From Chloroflexota bacterium (GTDB lineage Bacteria; Chloroflexota; Dehalococcoidia; SM23-28-2; RBG-16-64-32), in assembly GCA_005880075.1 (NCBI GenBank), contig VBJT01000184.1, positions 1-25,006 of the forward strand: 25,006 bases of DNA. The letters run 5' to 3'. The translations under genes and the position numbers were made by a program. The notes below the pieces were generated by a model. The model searched no databases. It saw only the letters and a program-made list of their open reading frames with translations, and was not told where the DNA came from. Below, piece after piece: positions 13,485 to 21,421 of the stretch. How positions within the stretch are numbered: position 1 is the first letter of the stretch; every line of letters starts with the position of its first letter.

Positions 13485-14458
13485 TTGAAAGTGAAGTTCG
13501 GCAGCTCGTCCCGCATGCTGCGGACGTCCTTGAACTGCTTCTTCATCGTGTTCACCAGGCTGCGGTAGTCCTGGTGGCCGGGCGGGGTGGCGAACTCCGG
13601 GGCGATATGGAGACACTTGTCGTAGAAATAGCGAATGTGCGGGTAATACTCCTCCTCAGCGCGGGCATCTGTCTCTGAAACGACGAGGAGCTGGAGGAAG
13701 CCGGCTCGGTAAGGGTTCGAGTCGCGTTCTGACTTGCCGACGAACTCCCAGAAGCCGTCCATGACGCCTTTGGCGAGCTTGCTGCCGAAGTAGCTGAGGA
13801 AGCAGTAGCAGTGGTCATGCTGGACGGCGAAGTCCCAGGTGCTGAGGCTTCCGCTGCCGGGCACCCAGACCGGCGGATGAGGCTGCTGCACGGGCCGCGG
13901 CCAGAGATTGACCATTGGTAGCTGTGTGTACTTGCCGTTCCACGGGAAGATCTCCCGGGACTGCCAGGCCTTGAGGATCAGGTCGTGCGCCTCGTAGTAG
14001 CGTTCGCGCTGCTCGATCGGCGTGATGCCGTAGCAGAGGTTGGCGTCCATCGGGCTGCCCAGCGGCATTCCGGCGACGAGGCGGCCGCCGCTTATGCAGT
14101 CGAGCATCGCGTACTCTTCGGCGACGCGGATTGGTGGCTGCGTTGTGGGGAGCGTGGCACCCATCTGGACGATGGCCACATCCGTGCCGGCCGTCGCCCG
14201 GGCCAGCACAGAGCCCATGAGGTTTGGGCCGGGCATGTTGCCGTAGGCATTTTGGTGGTGCTCGTTGACGCAGACGCCGTCCATTCCGGCCTTCGCGGCG
14301 TAGATAAGCTCGTCGAGCGTCCAGTTATAGAACTGTCCCGCCTTGTCCGGCGTGGAGAGCTCGTGGAAGGGCGGGTCCACCCAGACTGAGTGGTAGCGCT
14401 TTTCGAAGTCGTCCGGGAGGTCGCGATAGGGCATTAGGTGGAACATCGAGATCTTCAA
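13409..14458 (-). CDS. LLM-class flavin-dependent oxidoreductase (N-terminal part, frameshifted)
   Basis: A luciferase-like (bacterial luciferase/F420 class) TIM-barrel oxidoreductase using FMN or F420. Recognisable blocks are GMDGVCVNEHHQNAYG near 58-73, the RVAEEYAMLDCISGGRLVAG segment near 110-130, PVWVPGSGS near 196-204, and YFGSKLAKGVMDGF. The start is TTG at 14458 with AGAGG 8 bases upstream. Homology breaks after NFTFK (13484-13486), where one missing base shifts into a short Arg/Ser-rich tail ending at 13409. Restoring one G (AAGGTC for AAGTC) gives FKVIAGSP and a full protein of about 413 residues ending at 13218. Likely partner of the hydrolase downstream; substrate unknown. Confidence 0.86.
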   Translation of the reverse strand: MKISMFHLMPYRDLPDDFEKRYHSVWVDPPFHELSTPDKAGQFYNWTLDELIYAAKAGMDGVCVNEHHQNAYGNMPGPNLMGSVLARATAGTDVAIVQMGATLPTTQPPIRVAEEYAMLDCISGGRLVAGMPLGSPMDANLCYGITPIEQRERYYEAHDLILKAWQSREIFPWNGKYTQLPMVNLWPRPVQQPHPPVWVPGSGSLSTWDFAVQHDHCYCFLSYFGSKLAKGVMDGFWEFVGKSERDSNPYRAGFLQLLVVSETDARAEEEYYPHIRYFYDKCLHIAPEFATPPGHQDYRSLVNTMKKQFKDVRSMRDELPNFTFKSSPAALRRCATNSQKRSRTCASGT

Positions 14459-14545
14459 AGCGAGTACCTCTTTCTGCCGCTCGGCTCGCGGTGAGGCGAT
14501 GATATGTATTACGGGAAGGGCGAGTCAACAATTTACTGCGTGTGC

Positions 14546-14551
14546 TAAACT
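14546..14551 (+). promoter_or_regulatory. -10 box of a probable leaderless gene
   Basis: TAAACT lies 7 bases before the GTG at 14559, the spacing expected when transcription starts on the start codon. No convincing -35 at 17 bases; TCAACA at 14525-14530 is nearer than ideal. No ribosome-binding site is present before the GTG. Confidence 0.4.
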
Positions 14552-14558
14552 CTCGGCC

Positions 14559-15152
14559 GTGACCGTACCTCGTGCGCAGGCAATCCGCGACGAACAAGCG
14601 CGGCATCGCGAGCGCTTCGAGGCGTTCTGCCGCTCGTTGACAGCCGGGGAACTGGCCGAACGGGTGCCCGGGACGCCGTGGACGGTTCACGGATACATTG
14701 CTCACCTGGCGACGATCGATTCGCTGATCGTGCCCTTCCTCGCTCCGCTTGTCGGCATTGCCGGCGTGTCGGCGCCTGAGGTGCCGCCTCCCTCGCCGTT
14801 CGACATCGATGAATGGAACGAAGCGACGGTGCCGTTGCGCGCGGGCGCCTCCGTGGACGAACTCCTTTCGGAGGCGGCGGAGCACCGGGCGGAATACGCG
14901 CGCGTCCTGTCGGCGCTTTCGGACGACCAGCTCGACCTGATGATCCCGTTCGGGGGAGACCGGAAGGTGATCGATCTGCCGCCCACTCAGGTGCGGCTCG
15001 AAGACCTTCTCTGGGCAATCGCCCTGCACGACCCGAACCACACTCGGGACATTCTGCGAGCGATTCCGCAGCGAGAGCCGGACGTGCGAGACTGGCTCGC
15101 GAGCTGCGACTTCGCTCGCATCCCGGAAGAAATAACGGCAAGGCGCGCATAG
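14559..15152 (+). CDS. DinB/mycothiol maleylpyruvate isomerase-like protein
   Basis: A 197-residue helical-bundle protein of the DinB/MDMPI superfamily. The first half has the typical GTPWTVHGYIAHLATID block with a metal-binding histidine; the C-terminal helix IALHDPNHTRDIL supplies two more histidines. An upstream ATG at 14499 would add 20 residues that cross a -10 box. GTG 14559 is preferred because TAAACT sits 7 bases before it, suggesting a leaderless transcript. Family members are metal-dependent and often use thiol cofactors; no substrate can be named. It is divergent from the LLM/hydrolase operon and is followed by a separate promoter for DUF2203. Confidence 0.78.
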   Translation: MTVPRAQAIRDEQARHRERFEAFCRSLTAGELAERVPGTPWTVHGYIAHLATIDSLIVPFLAPLVGIAGVSAPEVPPPSPFDIDEWNEATVPLRAGASVDELLSEAAEHRAEYARVLSALSDDQLDLMIPFGGDRKVIDLPPTQVRLEDLLWAIALHDPNHTRDILRAIPQREPDVRDWLASCDFARIPEEITARRA

Positions 15153-15159
15153 CAGCCGT

Positions 15160-15188
15160 CTGGCAGACGCCAAGATCCGCGCTACAAT
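15160..15188 (+). promoter_or_regulatory. Promoter of the DUF2203 operon, probably leaderless
   Basis: CTGGCA (15160-15165), a 17-base spacer and TACAAT (15183-15188) end 8 bases before the ATG at 15197. This places the transcription start at the start codon, and no Shine-Dalgarno sequence intervenes. Confidence 0.6.
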
Positions 15189-15196
15189 AGTTCGGG

Positions 15197-15601
15197 ATGC
15201 CGCCCAGGCAGTTCACACGTAACGAAGCCGAAGAGCTGTTGCCACGCCTGACGCAGTTGCTCGAGGAGATGCGGGAGCGGAGGAGAGAATATAACCGCTT
15301 CGCGGCGCAGGCGGTTGAGCTGAGCGACAAGATGCGGGGGAATGGTCAGCTCGCGCAGGCCGGTTTGAAGGGAGCACAGGAAGGAGTGGAACAGGCCCTG
15401 GCGGCGCTGAATGGGCTGGGGGAGCAGATAAACGAGCTGGGCTGTGAACTGAAGGACATTGACCAGGGGCTAATCGATTTTCGCACCGAGGTGGACGGGA
15501 GAGAGGTCTATCTCTGCTGGAAGCTCGGCGAGGAGCGGATCGAATGGTGGCACGAGCTGGACACCGGCTTCGCCGGCCGGCAGCCGCTGGAGCAGCGATG
15601 A
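15197..15601 (+). CDS. DUF2203 family protein
   Basis: A 134-residue soluble protein of the DUF2203 family. It opens with FTRNEAEELLPRLTQLLEEM, followed by a long charged helical stretch (about residues 20-90, probable coiled coil). The family's signature comes near residues 88-115: GCELKDIDQGLIDFRTEVDG, then VYLCWKLGE and IEWWHELDTGFAGRQPL. The tail is conserved and rich in Trp, Cys and His, so metal or ligand binding is conceivable, but no function is known. The promoter seems leaderless. The next gene starts inside this stop codon (ATGA), so the two are translationally coupled. Confidence 0.88.
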   Translation: MPPRQFTRNEAEELLPRLTQLLEEMRERRREYNRFAAQAVELSDKMRGNGQLAQAGLKGAQEGVEQALAALNGLGEQINELGCELKDIDQGLIDFRTEVDGREVYLCWKLGEERIEWWHELDTGFAGRQPLEQR

Positions 15602-16068
15602 CCAAGGGTGGCTCCGCCGAAACAGAAGACCTGGAGCAACTTCTGCGCCGGCTTCAGGAAGCTCACGAGTCGCTGCTCGAGGTGCTAAAGGGCGGCGACC
15701 AGGAACGATTCGCCGAGCAAGATGGCGGCGATTCGGTGAAGGCGATCGTCGAGCGGACATCGGACGACGTGAACCTCTACTACGGGCGGCTGGCGGCACG
15801 GGCGATGTCGCTGCCGCAGCCGCCCTGTGTGCAGAGAGCGGATTTTTCGTCGCTGCGTGAAGCTGTGGCCGCTCTGCAAGTTGCGCACCGCCGCTTCACG
15901 AATCTCCTGCACGATCTCACGCCAGAAGACCTTGAGCGCGAAGCAGCGGACCCGGAGCTGGGGTCGTACACGATGCGACAGATACTCGCGATGGCGACGG
16001 CGCATTATGCGCTGCGCGCGCAGCAGGTAACTCAGGTGCAGCCCGGAACCGCCCCGGCCGGCAGCTAG
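15598..16068 (+). CDS. DinB-like helical protein
   Basis: A 156-residue protein starting at ATG 15598, overlapping the DUF2203 stop by four bases (ATGA); a longer reading from 15544 would sit inside DUF2203. The pattern resembles DinB-type four-helix bundles: an early amphipathic helix, a middle helix AVAALQVAHRRFTNLLHDL followed by TPEDLEREA, and a last helix TMRQILAMATAHYALRAQQV. The full metal histidine triad is not visible: only His in VAHRR and AHYAL stand out, so it may be a non-catalytic relative. The stop TAG overlaps the next GTG start by one base. Function unknown. Confidence 0.72.
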   Translation: MTKGGSAETEDLEQLLRRLQEAHESLLEVLKGGDQERFAEQDGGDSVKAIVERTSDDVNLYYGRLAARAMSLPQPPCVQRADFSSLREAVAALQVAHRRFTNLLHDLTPEDLEREAADPELGSYTMRQILAMATAHYALRAQQVTQVQPGTAPAGS

Positions 16069-16871
16069 TGGCGCCCGGTCAGTCGCGCTCGAGCAAAGCC
16101 GGCGCGCGCCAGGAAGAACCCATTCACCCACTCCGAGGCCGCCCATTACGGATCGCGCATGCGTTCGGAAACACGAGGACACGCCTGAAAACAGCGATGG
16201 AGTCGGTGGCAGACATGATCGAGGTCGACGTCTGGTATAGCGGGGGAAGGGTCTGGGTACGCCACGAGGCGCGAATGAGACCTTTTCCGCTGCTCGTCGA
16301 CAAACGGATGCGCGGTCACTCGTTGCCGCCGTGGAGTCTTCCCCTCGGCAGGCGCTGGTACATCCGGCTGGATGTGAACCGCTTGAGTCTCGACGAAGTG
16401 CTGCAAACGCTGGCAGGCGCCAAATGCCTGCTGATTGACGTCAAGGGTTCGTATCGCGGTCAGGGAAACCAGGAATTCGCCTCGGCGCTCGTCCGGACGG
16501 TCCGCGAGTACGGCGCGGAGAACAGCGTTGCCATCTGCGGACAGTACTGGCCGGTGCTGGAGGATGTGGGGAGAGAGGCGCCGGACTTAGAGGTCCGCTA
16601 TTCCGTGGAGCGAGTGTTCCAGTGGGAGAAGTTCATGCGCCTGGTGGGTGACGACGAACGCGTTAGGCGGGTCTGCATCGGGCACCGCTTTCTGAACGAG
16701 GAGCGCGCGCGATTCCTCACGGATCAAGGTGTGGATGTCTTTTGCTGGACGGTGGACGATGCAGAGGAGGCGCGACGGCTCACGGCGGAAGGCGTCGACG
16801 GGATCATTAGCAACGCTCTTGATCTGTTGGCGGCCCTGGGCGAGGCGGTCACCCCGGCCGGTGAGGGATGA
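16068..16871 (+). CDS. GDPD-like phosphodiesterase domain protein
   Basis: A 267-residue TIM-barrel protein related to glycerophosphodiester phosphodiesterases. His31 in RIAHAFGN, Glu52 and Asp54 in IEVDVW, and His66 in VRHE fit the GDPD catalytic and metal sites. LLIDVKG near 122 corresponds to the third metal strand, with Asp where Glu is usual. VFCWTVDDAEEARRLTAEGVDGIISN is the standard C-terminal barrel ending. The usual HRG after the first strand is changed to HAFGN, so the Arg that contacts phosphate is missing. No signal peptide, so a cytosolic role is likely. The start is GTG overlapping the previous TAG (TAGTG). The 3' end overlaps the convergent tupC gene by 23 bases. Confidence 0.8.
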   Translation: MAPGQSRSSKAGARQEEPIHPLRGRPLRIAHAFGNTRTRLKTAMESVADMIEVDVWYSGGRVWVRHEARMRPFPLLVDKRMRGHSLPPWSLPLGRRWYIRLDVNRLSLDEVLQTLAGAKCLLIDVKGSYRGQGNQEFASALVRTVREYGAENSVAICGQYWPVLEDVGREAPDLEVRYSVERVFQWEKFMRLVGDDERVRRVCIGHRFLNEERARFLTDQGVDVFCWTVDDAEEARRLTAEGVDGIISNALDLLAALGEAVTPAGEG

Positions 16872-17937
16872 GGTGAACGGCGGTGGCCTTGAAGCTGGCC
16901 ACGGCATTTGAGCCCGGAGAAAGGGCCAGCTCCTCCAATGACTGCTTCGTGATGTGCGCGACGAGGGTGAAGCCGGCTTCGAGCTCCAAACGGATATAAG
17001 GCCCGGCCGGGCGCACACGCTTGACAATGGTGCGCAGATGGTTCCTCGCGCTCATCGGCATAGCATCGGCGAGACCGCTGACGATGACTTCTTCGGGCCG
17101 GAGGCATACGAGGACGTCGGCACCCGGTTCAAGTTCGGTGGCGGCCTCAATCGTGTTGTCGCCGACGGCGACGGCGGCGAGTCCTCGCGACGCATCACGG
17201 ATGCGGCCAGGGATGATTGTCTCTACGCCGACGAACGCAGCGACCTCGCCGTCGATGGGCGACGAAAACACCTGGGCGGCCGTACCCAACTGGCGCACCG
17301 TTCCCCCCATTAGGACAGCGATACGATCGCCCAGCCGTAGGGCTTCTGTCCGATCGTGCGTGACGAAGACGGTGGCTACGCGATTGGTGGTGAGAACGGC
17401 GTCGAGGTCATCGATCAGCGACTCGCGCGTAGGGGCGTCGAGCGAGCTGAAAGGCTCGTCTAGAAGCAAGATTTCTGGCTCGAGGACCATCGCCCGCGCG
17501 AGGCTGGTGCGCTGAGCTTCACCCCCGGAAAGGGTGCGGGCGGTGCGCCGGCGCAGACCGGCAATGCCAAAGCGAGCCGTCCACTCCTCGACTCGCCGCT
17601 GACGTTCGTCGTTCGGCACACCGCGCAGGGAGAGTCCCGAGCCCACGTTGCCTTCAACGCTCGTATCGAGAAGTAGCGGTTCTTGAAAGACAAACGCCAT
17701 GCGACGCCGGAACGGCAGAGGATTGCCCGAGATCGGGCGGCCTCCAAAGAGAACCCTTCCGCGCGAAGGCCGTTCGAGCTGGCCGATTACCCTGAGCAGC
17801 GTGCTCTTGCCGGCGCCGTTCGGCCCCACGACAGCGAGCACTTCATTCGGAAGCACGTTCAGAGATGGCACCTCGAGGATGCGGCGGCGCGCGTGCTCGA
17901 CGACAATATCCTGGAGGTGGAGCAGCGGGTCGCTCAC
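16849..17937 (-). CDS. tupC: Tungstate/molybdate ABC transporter ATPase
   Basis: A 362-residue ATPase that powers the TupAB importer. Walker A VGPNGAGKST near 37-46, Q-loop VFQEP near 84, signature LSGGEAQR near 137, Walker B ILLLDEPFSSLD near 157 and H-loop VFVTHDRTEA near 190. A C-terminal TOBE-type domain (about 290-362) contains SARNHLRTIV, the THITKQSLEEL-like segment AHITKQSLEEL, and a FKATAVHLI ending, as in ModC/TupC oxyanion transporters. The start is GTG, overlapping the tupB stop by four bases (GTGA). The last 23 bases are shared antisense with the GDPD-like gene. Assignment as tungstate rather than molybdate rests on the tupA and tupB neighbours. Confidence 0.9.
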   Translation of the reverse strand: MSDPLLHLQDIVVEHARRRILEVPSLNVLPNEVLAVVGPNGAGKSTLLRVIGQLERPSRGRVLFGGRPISGNPLPFRRRMAFVFQEPLLLDTSVEGNVGSGLSLRGVPNDERQRRVEEWTARFGIAGLRRRTARTLSGGEAQRTSLARAMVLEPEILLLDEPFSSLDAPTRESLIDDLDAVLTTNRVATVFVTHDRTEALRLGDRIAVLMGGTVRQLGTAAQVFSSPIDGEVAAFVGVETIIPGRIRDASRGLAAVAVGDNTIEAATELEPGADVLVCLRPEEVIVSGLADAMPMSARNHLRTIVKRVRPAGPYIRLELEAGFTLVAHITKQSLEELALSPGSNAVASFKATAVHLIPHRPG

Positions 17938-18632
17938 TCGGGGGGCCGTCGTTGCTGGAGGACGGTGAAGAGTGTGACGAGCAAGAGAATAACGGCCAGC
18001 AGGATGAAAGACAGGGCGATGGCCGTCTCGAAATCGCCCTGCCCGACTTCGAGGACGATGGCGGAGGTAAGGGTGCGCGTGGAGCCCTTGATGTTCCCGC
18101 CCACCATGATCGTGGCGCCGACCTCAGAGATGGCGGCTCCAAACCCGGCCATCGCGGCCGCGAGAAGCGATATCCGCGCCTCCCGGAAGAGGAGAAGAGC
18201 AGCCTGCCAGCGCGAGGCGCCGAGAGCCAGCACCTGAAGGCGAAGGTTCGGATTTAGTCCTTGAAGCGCTGCCGTGCTCAGGGCCGCGACCACTGGCGTA
18301 GCGATGACCGCCTGCGCGATGACGATGGCCGTGCGACTGTAGAGGAGGTGGAGCTGGCCGAGCGGCCCCGTGCGCCAGAGCATGATCGAGACGAGAAGGC
18401 CGACGGCGACCGGCGGCAACGCCATCCCGGCGTTGAAGGCGCTGAGCGCGAGAGTGCGGCCGGGCGGTGCCCTGAAGGCGAGGAACGAGGCGATGCTCAG
18501 GCCGAGAACGAGCGCAATGAGCGTAGCGCTACCAGAGACGAGCAGCGAGGTGAAGGTGACCTCATACACGTAGCTGTCGCCGTTGAAGATGAGGCGGAGC
18601 GCTTCTGTGACGCCATCCCAGATTAGGTCCAT
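17934..18632 (-). CDS. tupB: Tungstate ABC transporter permease
   Basis: A 232-residue inner-membrane permease. Five to six membrane helices are visible, near residues 27-52, 60-85, 100-120, 150-172 and 195-222. The order of conserved segments is TupB-like: SGSATLIALVLGLSIASFLA, NAGMALPPVAVGLL, the coupling loop ALGASRWQAALLLFREAR, and GAAISEVGATIMVGGN. It forms the channel for oxyanion uptake with TupC and the lipoprotein TupA. It starts 23 bases after the tupA stop and overlaps tupC by four bases, so the three genes form one operon. No strong Shine-Dalgarno sequence is seen. Confidence 0.92.
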   Translation of the reverse strand: MDLIWDGVTEALRLIFNGDSYVYEVTFTSLLVSGSATLIALVLGLSIASFLAFRAPPGRTLALSAFNAGMALPPVAVGLLVSIMLWRTGPLGQLHLLYSRTAIVIAQAVIATPVVAALSTAALQGLNPNLRLQVLALGASRWQAALLLFREARISLLAAAMAGFGAAISEVGATIMVGGNIKGSTRTLTSAIVLEVGQGDFETAIALSFILLAVILLLVTLFTVLQQRRPPE

Positions 18633-18655
18633 CGCTCGGGTGCCATTCTATTTGA

Positions 18656-19498
18656 TTAGCCACCGACATTAGCGGACGGACAGCGGGCAGCGGGCTCGAA
18701 GAGGCTCTTGCCATACTCTTCCATGCCAAAATCACCGATTACGCATTGGCCGGCTGGCGACGTGCTGAATTCGGCGAAGGCGATAGCGCCCGTAGCGTTC
18801 ACGTTTTGGTGCTTGTCGGAGGCCACCCGAATTACCGAGTACACATTCGGCTTCTCTGTGTCCGTCAATAAGGCGCGGAGACCAACCCTTTTCTCGAATA
18901 CCGTGAAAGTGGAGCTATCCACCAGCGTGTAAGCGTCCTTATCCGAGGCGACAACCAGGTTTTGGCCTTGGCCTGTGCTCGATTCCTGATACCATGGCTG
19001 GCCCTCGGGTGCGATTCCGAGTTGGTCCCATATCGATAGCTCGCGAATATTCGTCCCAGATTGATCCCCCCGGCTAATGAAGGCGCTCTGTGTTCCAGCG
19101 ATGCGCTTGAAAGCCTCGCTCATGCTGCCGGCATCCCGTACCTCTGCAGGATCGGCTTCCGGGCCGGCGATGAGGAAGAAGTTGCGCATGATCGGCCGTT
19201 TGTCCAGCCCCTCGCCATCGGCGATGAACTTGTCTTCGTCTGCGGGCGAATGAGTCATGTTGATGTCGAGTTCGCCGCGCCGCGCTTGCGCGAGCACTTC
19301 TCCCGATCCGCCGACGGATGGCTTGACGTGGTAGTCCGTCACGCCCTCGAAGGCACGGACGATCTCGTCGAGCAACCCTGTGTCCTGGATGCTGGTGGTG
19401 GCGCCGAGGATCAGCTCATTATCGTCGCCCCCGCACGAAGAGGCGAGGAGAGCCAGCGATGTCAGAAGGACGGCGAGCGACGCGAGACGGCCCGCCAT
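18656..19498 (-). CDS. tupA: Tungstate-binding lipoprotein
   Basis: A 280-residue substrate-binding protein. The N-terminus is a lipoprotein signal: a short basic start, hydrophobic run LAVLLTSLALLASSC with the lipobox cysteine at about residue 22, then GGDD. The mature protein starts with ILGATTSIQDTGLLDEI, matching the TTSxxDSGLLD motif of TupA oxyanion binders. SVGGSGEVLAQARRGELDI and THSPADEDKF, then SAFISRGDQSGTN and the SSTGQGQNLVVASDKDAYTL region, are also TupA-like and distinguish it from ModA. It captures tungstate outside the membrane and delivers it to TupBC, for tungstopterin enzymes. ATG start; weak ribosome-binding site; candidate promoter about 100 bases upstream. Confidence 0.93.
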   Translation of the reverse strand: MAGRLASLAVLLTSLALLASSCGGDDNELILGATTSIQDTGLLDEIVRAFEGVTDYHVKPSVGGSGEVLAQARRGELDINMTHSPADEDKFIADGEGLDKRPIMRNFFLIAGPEADPAEVRDAGSMSEAFKRIAGTQSAFISRGDQSGTNIRELSIWDQLGIAPEGQPWYQESSTGQGQNLVVASDKDAYTLVDSSTFTVFEKRVGLRALLTDTEKPNVYSVIRVASDKHQNVNATGAIAFAEFSTSPAGQCVIGDFGMEEYGKSLFEPAARCPSANVGG

Positions 19499-19600
19499 CT
19501 ACCGGCGAGATGCGGAAGACGTCGAGCTGTCTCCGGCTGCTACGTCGATCGGTGAAGTACAAGTAATCGTGGGTATGCGGCGCCACATAGTCGGGAACGG

Positions 19601-19630
19601 ATGATACATGGGGAGGCGCACGCGCAACAA
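19601..19630 (-). promoter_or_regulatory. Candidate promoter of tupABC
   Basis: On the minus strand, TTGTTG (19625-19630), an 18-base spacer and TATCAT (19601-19606; five of six match) lie about 100 bases before the tupA ATG. The 189-base gap between tupA and the exporter gene has no credible ORF; the roughly 95-base leader shows no riboswitch I can recognise. Confidence 0.4.
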
Positions 19631-19687
19631 CACTGCGGACGGGGTAAGCTCCCAAGGCAGCGTGGAACGACCGGCAGAGGAGAACCG

Positions 19688-21421
19688 CTAATGGAAAGCC
19701 GGCGGTGGAGGTGCGACGCTGGCGGACGGCTCCTCGCCGGAGCCGCCGGCCACCGGCGGAAGGCCATGGGCCGGAATCCCGTCGAAAGCAGGCGCTGGCG
19801 CGGCCGGCGTTGCTGCCGCCAGCTCTTCCTCAGGCGTGTAGTGTTGCTTGCGAAGCGGCACTTCCTTCATGAAGAGCGCGATTACCACCGAAGCAGCAAG
19901 AACAAAAACGGCGAGCAGGAACGCGTCGGTGATCGCTGTGGCAAGTGAAGTCTTCACGCCTTCGATGGTCTGGCTAAAGAGGGCTTGGCCCTGGGCGCCG
20001 AACGAAGAGAACGCAGACTGCACCTGCTGGTACGCTTGCGGATTGAGAATGAATTGTGGATCACTTAGAGCCCTCGCCAGCTCCGGGCGCGAACGGACAG
20101 ACTCGGGTACGTTCGTCGCCAGGCCGTTGTGATATTGGCGCTGGATGAGCGAGAACATAATGGCTACGCCCATCGTGCCGCCTACTGACCGCAGGAACTG
20201 AATTGTCGACGTTGAAACCCCCATTACGCGATAGGGTACGGCATTCTGGACGGCGAGCATGAAGAGGGGCATGGCCGTGCCGAGCCCCATTCCGAAGACA
20301 ATCATCGCGATGGTTGCGTCGGTGCTCGTCGAATGGACGTCCATCCGGGCGAGGAGCAAAACTCCCCCGACCATAATCGATAATCCGAGGACTCCGAGAA
20401 CCTTGTATCGCCCGAGTCGCGACATGAGCTGACCGGATATGCCGCTGGCGATGGCCATCGAAATCATCATCGGCATAGTCACAAGGCCTGAATTCGTGGC
20501 TGAGCGGCCAATCACGCCCTGAACGAAAAGCGGTATATAGAAAAGGCTTCCCATCATGGCGACGCCCGTGATGAGGGTGATCAAGGCGGAGACGGCGAAG
20601 ACGCGGTTGCGGAACAGCGATATAGGTAGCAGGGGTTCTTCGGTGCGCAGTTCGGCGTAGGTGAAGACAACAAGGCCTAGCGCGGCCCAGCCGAAGAAGC
20701 CGATCACTTGGGGCGAGAGCCAGTCGTAGCGGCTCCCGGCCCAGGAGAAGGCGAGAAGCAGCGGGACCACGGTGGCCAACAGCAGCACGATCCCGCGATA
20801 ATCCAGCCGTGGCTTCACCGGAGGCTTGATGTTGGGCATCCCGACTAGAAGAACGGTCAACGCGAGCGCGCCGAGCGGAAGGTTGATATAAAACACCCAG
20901 CGCCAGTGCACGTGGTCGGTCAGCGTTCCGCCGATGAGGGGGCCGATCACGCTCGCGGAGGCGAAGACGCCGGACATCAGGCCGACCCATCGGCCCCGCT
21001 CTGCCGGCGTAAAGACGTCTCCGAGGATGGCGAAGGCGATGCCCATGATCATCCCAGCGCCGAGTCCTTGAATGACGCGGAAGGCGATCAGTTGCTCGAC
21101 GTTCTGGGATAACCCGCAAAGCGCCGAGCCGAGGATAAGGATGAAGATCCCCGCCATGTAGAACGGCTTCCGGCCGTAGATGTCCGTCAGCTTTCCTACG
21201 ACGGGAACGGTGGCCGTGGAGGCGAGCAGAAAGCCCGTGCCAACCCAGCTGTAGAGCCCGAAGCCTCCGAGATCGGCGATGATGCGGGGCATTGAAGTGC
21301 CGACGATCGTCTGATCCATGGCCGCCGTGAACATGCCGAGCATGGTGCCGGCCATGACGATGACCTTCGTGCGGGTAGCCATATTGGCGATGGGTCCGAA
21401 CGCGGGGGCTTGCGCGGCCAT
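19688..21421 (-). CDS. DHA2-family (EmrB/QacA) multidrug MFS exporter
   Basis: A 577-residue proton-coupled drug exporter of the 14-helix DHA2 class. The N-terminal signature is TAAMDQTIVGTSMPRI near 33-48. Motif A is GKLTDIYGRKP near 76-86, followed by FRVIQGLGAG (motif B) near 114 and motif C ASVIGPLIGG near 155-164. The charge-rich DHVHWRWVFYINLP segment is typical of DHA2. Fourteen hydrophobic spans can be traced up to about residue 525; the remaining 50 residues form an Ala/Pro-rich cytoplasmic tail ending SVAPPPPAFH. The ATG overlaps the stop of the marR-like gene by one base (TAATG), so translation is coupled and regulation by that MarR is likely. Substrate unknown. Confidence 0.93.
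   Translation of the reverse strand: MAAQAPAFGPIANMATRTKVIVMAGTMLGMFTAAMDQTIVGTSMPRIIADLGGFGLYSWVGTGFLLASTATVPVVGKLTDIYGRKPFYMAGIFILILGSALCGLSQNVEQLIAFRVIQGLGAGMIMGIAFAILGDVFTPAERGRWVGLMSGVFASASVIGPLIGGTLTDHVHWRWVFYINLPLGALALTVLLVGMPNIKPPVKPRLDYRGIVLLLATVVPLLLAFSWAGSRYDWLSPQVIGFFGWAALGLVVFTYAELRTEEPLLPISLFRNRVFAVSALITLITGVAMMGSLFYIPLFVQGVIGRSATNSGLVTMPMMISMAIASGISGQLMSRLGRYKVLGVLGLSIMVGGVLLLARMDVHSTSTDATIAMIVFGMGLGTAMPLFMLAVQNAVPYRVMGVSTSTIQFLRSVGGTMGVAIMFSLIQRQYHNGLATNVPESVRSRPELARALSDPQFILNPQAYQQVQSAFSSFGAQGQALFSQTIEGVKTSLATAITDAFLLAVFVLAASVVIALFMKEVPLRKQHYTPEEELAAATPAAPAPAFDGIPAHGLPPVAGGSGEEPSASVAPPPPAFH

Noticed and set aside
19499..19687. Possible molybdenum/tungsten cofactor riboswitch upstream of tupA
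   Set aside because: No recognisable Moco-RNA stem arrangement could be traced by eye; only a candidate promoter is supported.
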